Shown here piece after piece: positions 59,094-64,000 of a stretch of DNA of 64,000 bases (position 1 is the stretch's first letter; every line of letters starts with the position of its first letter). The notes beneath the pieces were generated by a model. It did not search any database, was not told the DNA's origin, and worked only from the letters and a program-made list of their open reading frames with translations. This stretch comes from TMED8 sp038125725 (GTDB lineage Bacteria > Pseudomonadota > Alphaproteobacteria > Rhodospirillales > Casp-alpha2): the NCBI GenBank assembly GCA_038125725.1, contig JAYPEK010000004.1:79722-143721 (forward strand), given 5' to 3'. Made by a program: the position numbers and the translations under genes.

Positions 59094-60377
59094 TCATAGG
59101 CGGGCGAAGCGGGCCGCGTAGAATCCATCGACGCCGCCCTGCTCCGCCATGTGGCAGGGAAGCGAGCGAAACCAGCCTTCAGGCGTCAGCGCGTCCGGCA
59201 GGCCGGCAAGCTCGAACCCCTGAAACGGCGCCGGGGCGAGAGACAGGCCATCAGACCGGCTTTCGGCAATGGCGCCGGGCCCTTCCTCGGGCTGCAAGGA
59301 GCAGGTCACGAACAGCACCGTGCCGCCCGGTTTCACCATCTCGGACGCGGCCGCCAGGAGGCGTCGCTGCGTCGCCGCCAGCTTGGCGATGTCGTCCTCG
59401 GTTTTGCTCCAGCCCACGTCCGGGTGGCGCCGGAGCGTGCCGGTGGCGCTGCAGGGCGCATCCAGCAGCACCGCGTCGGCCGGCGCCTCGGGCCGCCACT
59501 TGGCGGCGTCGGCGGCGACGATTTGGGCTTCGAACCCGAGCCGCCGCATATTGGCCTCGAGCCGCGTGAGCCGGGATTTCGACCTGTCGACGGCGGTGAC
59601 CTGCGCGCCGGCATTGATCAGCGAGGCGGTCTTGCCGCCGGGCGCGGCACAGAGGTCGATGATCTGCTTGCCTCGCACGTCACCGAGCAGCCCGGCGACC
59701 AGCCGCGCGGCGGCGTCCTGCACCCACCATTCGCCCTCGGCGAAACCCGGCAGAGATGACACCGCGTCGTGATCGCCGAGCCGCACGCTGGCGCCGGCGA
59801 CGACCTCGCCGCCGAGCCGTTCGGCCCAGGCTTGCGGGTCGGACTTGACGGAAATGTCCAGCGGCGCCGGCACCAGGTGGGCCTCGGCGATGCGCCGGCA
59901 GGTCACCTCGCCGTAGGCATCGGACCAGGACTGCCACAGCCAGTCGGGGGTGTTGAGCCGCGCCGCGTCCTGGCCGGCGATCCAGTCCGCGCCCTCGCGC
60001 GTCAGCCGCCGCAGCACGGCGTTGACCAGTTTGGCGAAGCCGCCCTCGCCGGCATGCTTGAACAGCCGCACCGAGGTATCGACAGCGGCGTGGTCGGGGA
60101 TTTCCATGAACAGGATTTGCGCCGCGCCGAGGCGGAGCACGTTGCGCGCCACATGCGCCTTGCCCGGCAGCGGTCTCTCCAGCGAGCGGCCGATGACGTC
60201 GTCGATCTGGCCCAGGCGGCGGATGGTGGTGGTCAGCAGGCGGCGCGCGAAGGCTTGGGTGGCGCCGTCGGCGCCTGCCAGGTCCTCAAGGCCGCCGAGC
60301 ACCGCGTCCAGCGGCTGGCGGCCGCGCAGCACGCGGTCGAGAGCATCCAGGGCCTGGCTGCGGGCGAGATCGGTCAT
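59094..60377 (-). CDS. rsmB: 16S rRNA (cytosine-967 C5)-methyltransferase RsmB
   Basis: 427 residues. An N-terminal NusB-like helical domain (about 5-135; ARRLLTTTIRRLGQIDDVIG, ALLR-type helix LVNAVLRRLTREG) precedes the SAM domain: IIDLCAAPGGKTASLINAGA, VTAVDRSKSRLTRLEANM, VLLDAPCSATGTLRRHPDVGW (catalytic-pair Cys) and VLFVTCSLQPEEGP (second Cys). It methylates C967 in the 30S subunit. It is a housekeeping gene that marks the conserved flank of the polysaccharide locus. Confidence 0.95.
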   Translation of the reverse strand: MTDLARSQALDALDRVLRGRQPLDAVLGGLEDLAGADGATQAFARRLLTTTIRRLGQIDDVIGRSLERPLPGKAHVARNVLRLGAAQILFMEIPDHAAVDTSVRLFKHAGEGGFAKLVNAVLRRLTREGADWIAGQDAARLNTPDWLWQSWSDAYGEVTCRRIAEAHLVPAPLDISVKSDPQAWAERLGGEVVAGASVRLGDHDAVSSLPGFAEGEWWVQDAAARLVAGLLGDVRGKQIIDLCAAPGGKTASLINAGAQVTAVDRSKSRLTRLEANMRRLGFEAQIVAADAAKWRPEAPADAVLLDAPCSATGTLRRHPDVGWSKTEDDIAKLAATQRRLLAAASEMVKPGGTVLFVTCSLQPEEGPGAIAESRSDGLSLAPAPFQGFELAGLPDALTPEGWFRSLPCHMAEQGGVDGFYAARFARL

Positions 60378-60435
60378 GCGGTTTGATGCCGCAAAACCGC
60401 CGCGGCCTCAACCCATCCTTTCAATTGTCATGGCC

Positions 60436-61308
60436 TTAACCCCATGGACGGCGCTGCGGGGCGCCGCCAGCCGGGACGCCGGCCATCTCGCGCAGGCGCT
60501 GGATGCGGTTCTGCATGTTGGGATGGGTGGAGAACAGGCCGTCCACCGCGCGCGCGTGCAGCGGATTGACGATGAACAGATGCGCCGTCGCCGGATTGTC
60601 CTCTGCCGTCGGGTTGTCGATGCGCGCCGCACCGTTCTCCAGTTTCTGCAGCGCCGACGCCAGCCACAAGGGATGGCCGCAAATTTCGGCGCCGGCCCGG
60701 TCGGCGGCGTATTCGCGGGTACGCGAAATCGCCATCTGCACCAGCATGGCGGCGAGGGGGGCGAGGATCATCACTGCGATGGTGCCGACGATGCCGAGCG
60801 GATTGTTGCGGTTGTTGCCGAAGAACAGCGCGAAGTTGGCAAGCATGCCGAGTGCGCCGGCGAGCGTCGCGGTAATGGTCATGGTCAGGGTGTCGCGGTT
60901 CTTCACGTGCGCCAGCTCGTGCGCCATGACGCCGGCGACTTCCTCCGGCGACAGCATGTGCAGCAATCCGGTGGTCGCGGCGACGGCGGCGTTCTCCGGG
61001 TTGCGGCCGGTGGCGAAGGCGTTGGGCTGCGGGTTGTCGATGATGTAGACCTTGGGCATCGGCAGGCCGGCCTGGCGCGCCAAGCGCCGAACGATACCGT
61101 ACAGCGCCGGCGCGCTGACCTCGTCGACCTGGCGCGCGCCGTACATGCCGAGCACCATCTTGTCGGAATTCCAATAGGCGAACAGGTTGCCGCCGAGCGC
61201 GAAGATGAGCGCGAACATCATGCCCGCCTCGCCGCCCAGCAGGTAGCCGGCGGCCAGGAACAGGCCGGTCAACCCAGCCAGCAAAAGCGCGGTGCGCGCG
61301 TAACCCAT
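60436..61308 (-). CDS. htpX: M48 zinc metalloprotease HtpX
   Basis: 290 residues from ATG at 61308 (GGGGGAA just upstream). Two N-terminal hydrophobic segments (ALLLAGLTGLFLAAGYLLGG and the next), then MPKVYIIDNPQPNAFATGRNP, the zinc site VMAHELAHVKNRDTLTM (HExxH-type), two more hydrophobic segments and ADRAGAEICGHPLWLASAL (third ligand Glu). It is a membrane-bound quality-control protease. It is divergent from the DUF1674 gene with a 90-base gap; a heat-shock promoter is expected there, but no clear sigma-32 boxes were found. Confidence 0.95.
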   Translation of the reverse strand: MGYARTALLLAGLTGLFLAAGYLLGGEAGMMFALIFALGGNLFAYWNSDKMVLGMYGARQVDEVSAPALYGIVRRLARQAGLPMPKVYIIDNPQPNAFATGRNPENAAVAATTGLLHMLSPEEVAGVMAHELAHVKNRDTLTMTITATLAGALGMLANFALFFGNNRNNPLGIVGTIAVMILAPLAAMLVQMAISRTREYAADRAGAEICGHPLWLASALQKLENGAARIDNPTAEDNPATAHLFIVNPLHARAVDGLFSTHPNMQNRIQRLREMAGVPAGGAPQRRPWG

Positions 61309-61398
61309 CGGGGGTTCCCCCTTGTCCAACAGCGTTGCAATGACGGCCGAAACGGGCCATCTCTTGAATTGTCAGCCAAGGGAAAAAGGTCAAGGGCC

Positions 61399-61623
61399 AT
61401 GACGGACGCAGTGCCACCGAAACCACGCCTCAGCCGCGCGATGGCGGTGCTCGGCGGCGCGCCGGCACCCGACATTGCGCCGGCCACGCCGCCCGAGCCC
61501 GGCACCTCGCCCGATCCCGAGCCGGAAGCCGCCGGTCAACCCGGCGAAACCGGCGGTCCCAAGGGTCCGGAGCCGACCCGTTACGGGGACTGGGAGCGCA
61601 AGGGCCGCTGCATCGATTTTTAA
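61399..61623 (+). CDS. DUF1674 (SdhAF4-type succinate dehydrogenase assembly factor)
   Basis: 74 residues from ATG at 61399 (AAGG upstream); a much longer upstream frame overlaps the htpX gene in antisense and is not real. The first 50 residues are Pro/Gly-rich and disordered. The C-terminal GPEPTRYGDWERKGRCIDF is the DUF1674 signature. In yeast and bacteria such proteins help FAD insertion or assembly of the succinate dehydrogenase flavoprotein. It overlaps the convergent response-regulator gene by 4 bases. Confidence 0.87.
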   Translation: MTDAVPPKPRLSRAMAVLGGAPAPDIAPATPPEPGTSPDPEPEAAGQPGETGGPKGPEPTRYGDWERKGRCIDF

Positions 61624-62180
61624 CTTTCCGCGCGCCGTTCCTTGCCCGTCGGCGCGCCTTCGTTCAGCCAGCGCCGGTCGGGGCCGATGTAGCCTTTGGA
61701 GTGGATGAAGGGTCTCGGCCAATAGAGCGTCTGGGCGATGTGCCTATAGAGCACGTCCGGCGTGAACGGCTTGGCGACGAATTCGTGAATACCGCAGTTG
61801 CGCGCCTCGACCACCTGTTCCATGGCCGACATGCCGGAAACCATGATGATCGGCACCTCCGGGTCCGGGACGTCGATGCCGCGCCGGACAATGCGCGTGA
61901 ATTCGACGCCGGAGAGTATCGGCATTTCGTGATCGACAAGGATCAGATCGACCGGGGTCTGCGGATCATTGAGGATTTCGAACGCCGAAGGCGCGTCCGC
62001 CGCCTCGATGATGTTGGTCAGGTCATGGGCGCGTAGCGCCGTCTTGATCAGGGCGCGCGAGAAGCGGTGATCGTCGATTACCAGATAGGTCAACTGGGTC
62101 AAATCCACGGCCTCTTTTGGATGGCCTGTCGGTGGCTTCAAGGGCGGGATCGTGTCGGTCGGCATGACGGGGTGCTGCAT
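61620..62180 (-). CDS. Response regulator receiver protein
   Basis: 186 residues. The receiver domain covers about 31-152: acidic pair D36-D37, phospho-acceptor D83 in LILVDHEMP, S115 in IIMVSGMS and K137 in FVAKPF, all intact. The C-terminal tail (YIGPDRRWLNEG) carries the GPDRR motif common in alphaproteobacterial single-domain regulators; no DNA-binding or enzyme domain exists. It would be phosphorylated by an unlinked kinase and act through protein contact. The 162-base gap upstream separates it from the divergent TPR gene. Confidence 0.93.
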   Translation of the reverse strand: MQHPVMPTDTIPPLKPPTGHPKEAVDLTQLTYLVIDDHRFSRALIKTALRAHDLTNIIEAADAPSAFEILNDPQTPVDLILVDHEMPILSGVEFTRIVRRGIDVPDPEVPIIMVSGMSAMEQVVEARNCGIHEFVAKPFTPDVLYRHIAQTLYWPRPFIHSKGYIGPDRRWLNEGAPTGKERRAES

Positions 62181-62263
62181 CGTTGAATTTCATTTCGATA
62201 GCGTTATAACCATTGGCATTATTAGGGAATAGGGCATCTGCCGATGTGACGAGGATCACACTT

Positions 62264-62292
62264 TTGACAAGGTTCACGAAGAATTCATGGAT
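62264..62292 (+). promoter_or_regulatory. Possible promoter of the TPR-protein gene
   Basis: A perfect TTGACA lies at 62264-62269. The -10 region about 17-18 bases on (ATGGAT/TGGATT) is poor. It is about 75 bases ahead of the ATG at 62343. Confidence 0.3.
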
Positions 62293-62342
62293 TGCGCCCC
62301 CGGGAACCATGCGGCATTTTTTATCCCACCGACGGAGGGGCG

Positions 62343-63743
62343 ATGTTACGCGAGCTGTTCAGTTTCCTGGCGCCATCCCTGGCGCGTCGCACCGCGCGAC
62401 GCCCCAGGCGCAAGGCCGCCCGGGCGCCGCAGCGTGTCGGCGGCAACAACTTCGCGCCTGCCGGCGGCGCGCCCAGTGGTGACCCCAAGGTTCTGCTCGC
62501 CGATATCGGTGGCGATTCGGGCGGCGCGCTGACCGGGCGTCTCAGCGAAACCCTTTCCGGTTGTGAGGCGCTGGAGGTCTACAGGGCCAGCCAAGTGCTG
62601 AAATTGCCCCGCGATACCGACCAGGTGCGGCGCCTGATGATGGCGGCGGAAAAGGGCAGGGAGATGTTGGCCGATCAAGGCGCCGACATCCTGGTTTGGG
62701 GAGAGTTGGAAGGCGACAGTGAGCGTCTGCGCTTCACCCCGAAGATTCCCTGCGCCGACAACCTGCCTGGCGCCTATGGATTGGGCGACACCCTGCTGCT
62801 TCCCGCCGCCATGGTGGAGACGCTGGCGCCGGTGCTGCACGCTGCCGTTTTGGCCGCCGTCGGGCCGACCTATCCAGGGATGAAGACGCATCTTTCGGAA
62901 GCGCTCGGCTGGTCGATCCAGGCCAGCAAGGACATCGCCCAGAATCAGCCGGACGGCATGACCGCCGTGCAGCACGCGACCTTGCTGATCAATCTCGCCA
63001 ACGCTTTCTCGACGCAATACCGGCTGATCAAGGGTGCCAAGAACCTGGCCAGCGCGTCTTCGCTTTACCGCACGGCGGTAAAGAAGGCGCCGGCCGCGAG
63101 CGAGCCCGACATTTGGGCCGTGGCCCAGAGCCATCTGGCGACGGCCTTGAAGGCGCGCGGCATCGCGGAGAAGAGTGACGACGTCTTGAAGGAAGCAGCC
63201 GTCGCTTATCAGTCAATCGCCGAGACGCTGGGCCGCGGCACGCATCCCTACGACTGGGCGCTGGCGCATATCAACCACGGCCTGGTGCTCTACCGGCTGT
63301 CCATGCGCACCGGCCGCGCCGCTTTCCTTCAGGAAGCCGGCAAGGCCTTCGAGGAAGCGCTAATGGTCTACACCAAGGAAGCGATGCCGATGCGCTGGGC
63401 CGAGGTGATGAACCAGTACGGCACCATCCTGCTGGCGCTCGGCGAACAGGTGACGGGCAACGTGACGCTGGAGATGGCGGTGGCCAAGTTCCGCAAGGTG
63501 CTGGAGGTCAGGAAGCGCGACCGTGCGCCGCAGCTCTGGGCGCAGACGGCCAACAACCTGGGTGCCGCCTGCTTTTCGCTGGCCAAGCGCAACGCCGAGG
63601 TGGCGCTGTTGCGCGAGGCGCAGACCTGCTTCGAGGGCGCGGCCGAATCCTACCAGCAGTTCGGTGATGTGAAACGCGCCGAGGTCATCCGCTCCAACCT
63701 GGCGCGGGTGGAGCGGCTGTTGAGCGCGCGCGCCGGTAAATAG
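62343..63743 (+). CDS. TPR-containing protein of unknown function
   Basis: 466 residues from ATG at 62343, set by the GGAGG directly ahead; the frame is open from 62292. Residues 1-40 are very basic (ARRTARRPRRKAAR). Residues about 50-170 form an alpha/beta domain (VLLADIGGDSGGALTGRLSE, LADQGADILVWGELEGDSE) as in some adenylate-cyclase-associated proteins. The C-terminal 280 residues are TPR-like helix pairs, with NLANAFSTQYRL, WALAHINHGLVLY, WAEVMNQYGTILLALGEQ and WAQTANNLGAACFSLAKR. Function unknown; scaffold or sensor. Confidence 0.75.
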   Translation: MLRELFSFLAPSLARRTARRPRRKAARAPQRVGGNNFAPAGGAPSGDPKVLLADIGGDSGGALTGRLSETLSGCEALEVYRASQVLKLPRDTDQVRRLMMAAEKGREMLADQGADILVWGELEGDSERLRFTPKIPCADNLPGAYGLGDTLLLPAAMVETLAPVLHAAVLAAVGPTYPGMKTHLSEALGWSIQASKDIAQNQPDGMTAVQHATLLINLANAFSTQYRLIKGAKNLASASSLYRTAVKKAPAASEPDIWAVAQSHLATALKARGIAEKSDDVLKEAAVAYQSIAETLGRGTHPYDWALAHINHGLVLYRLSMRTGRAAFLQEAGKAFEEALMVYTKEAMPMRWAEVMNQYGTILLALGEQVTGNVTLEMAVAKFRKVLEVRKRDRAPQLWAQTANNLGAACFSLAKRNAEVALLREAQTCFEGAAESYQQFGDVKRAEVIRSNLARVERLLSARAGK

Positions 63744-63775
63744 AAAAACGGCGGGGCCCGCACCGGACCCCGCCG
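63744..63775 (-). terminator. Rho-independent terminator for the acs gene
   Basis: CGGCGGGG (63749-63756) pairs with CCCCGCCG (63768-63775). On the minus strand, the stem is followed directly by TTTTT (63748-63744), so it ends leftward transcription of the acetyl-CoA synthetase gene. The stem may also slow rightward transcripts from the TPR gene. Confidence 0.85.
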
Positions 63776-63800
63776 CCGAATTTCGAAATCTGGGAAACCG

Positions 63801-64000
63801 TCAGCGGTTCTGGCGGTTCTCGATCAGGTCGTCGACCACCGCCGGTTCGGCCAGGGTCGAGGTATCCCCCAGGTTGGAGTAATCGTTTTCGGCGATCTTG
63901 CGCAAGATACGGCGCATGATCTTGCCGGACCGGGTCTTCGGCAGGCCCGGCGACCACTGCAGCCAGTCGGGGCTGGCGATCGGGCCGATCTCCTTCCTGA
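63801..64000 (-). CDS. acs: Acetyl-CoA synthetase, C-terminal fragment
   Basis: About 65 codons of the 3' end, the rest lying outside the window. The minus-strand frame reads KEIGPIASPDWLQWSPGLP, then KTRSGKIMRRILRKIAEND and TSTLAEPAVVDDLIENR. KTRSGKIMRR is the C-terminal loop of acyl/acetyl-CoA synthetases that holds the active-site lysine, which is reversibly acetylated by Pat-type enzymes. It activates acetate to acetyl-CoA. It stops at 63801, 26 bases after a strong terminator stem. Confidence 0.92.
   Translation of the reverse strand, partial: RKEIGPIASPDWLQWSPGLPKTRSGKIMRRILRKIAENDYSNLGDTSTLAEPAVVDDLIENRQNR

Noticed and set aside
59950..61398. Long frame in front of the DUF1674 gene
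   Set aside because: It is antisense to rsmB and htpX; only the last 74 codons have family features.
1..64000. CRISPR arrays, tRNA or rRNA genes, insertion sequences and integrases
   Set aside because: None were seen: no repeated spacer units, no cloverleaf or rRNA-like segments and no transposase-like protein.

Overview
The window looks like part of the chromosome of an alphaproteobacterium, probably of the Rhodospirillales kind. The best evidence is the right edge: rsmB, an M48 protease of the HtpX type and a DUF1674 (SdhAF4) gene lie together next to a heparinase II/III-like gene, a gene order typical of Alphaproteobacteria. Most of the window (1 to about 55 kb) is a very large surface-polysaccharide locus, visibly less GC-rich than the conserved genes at 59-64 kb. 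No gap between genes exceeds 200 bases; no rRNA, tRNA, CRISPR array or insertion sequence was seen.

Layout. 1-394: start of a leftward family 2 glycosyltransferase running off the window. 552-3912: three rightward genes (nitroreductase-like, toroid/lyase-like, lysylphosphatidylglycerol-synthase-like membrane protein). 3950-42809: one strand-uniform leftward block of 32 genes, about 39 kb. Its promoter-proximal genes are a winged-helix regulator with a Rossmann-like tail and an RfaH/NusG-type antiterminator, followed by a leader with an ops-like element. Downstream come sugar-synthesis genes (KdnA/KdnB homologues, two NeuB-type synthases, NeuA-, SpsF- and two KdsB-type cytidylyltransferases, an HpcH/HpaI aldolase, a DRE-TIM aldolase, an AroB-like cyclase, three Gfo/Idh/MocA dehydrogenases, GalE, two HAD phosphatases), tailoring genes (sulfotransferase, methyltransferases, a PhyH-type dioxygenase, three radical SAM proteins), transferases, a PglK-like ABC flippase and a Wzy-like polymerase.

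43027-49210: rightward genes for a membrane-anchored unknown protein, a CotH-kinase/beta-helix protein, a VTC-domain protein, a DUF4956 membrane protein and a polysaccharide deacetylase. 49214-51994: leftward glycosyltransferase, DegT-like aminotransferase and methyltransferase. 52103-55158: rightward FemAB-like, nucleotide-sugar dehydrogenase and 6-phosphogluconolactonase-like genes. 55141-61308: leftward heparinase-like gene, a carbamoyltransferase/DUF5989/SxtJ-like triad, rsmB and htpX. 61399-64000: DUF1674, a response regulator, a TPR protein and the 3' end of acetyl-CoA synthetase.

Taken together, the locus seems to make and activate several unusual nonulosonic or ulosonic acids and modify them (amination, methylation, sulfation, carbamoylation, acyl or aminoacyl transfer). 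It would then assemble, flip and polymerise a repeat unit, with expression set by a repressor-like regulator and operon-long antitermination. The most interesting observations are the RfaH-like gene with an ops-like element just behind it, and tandem GTTC-N7-GAAC palindromes placed over the predicted operon promoter.
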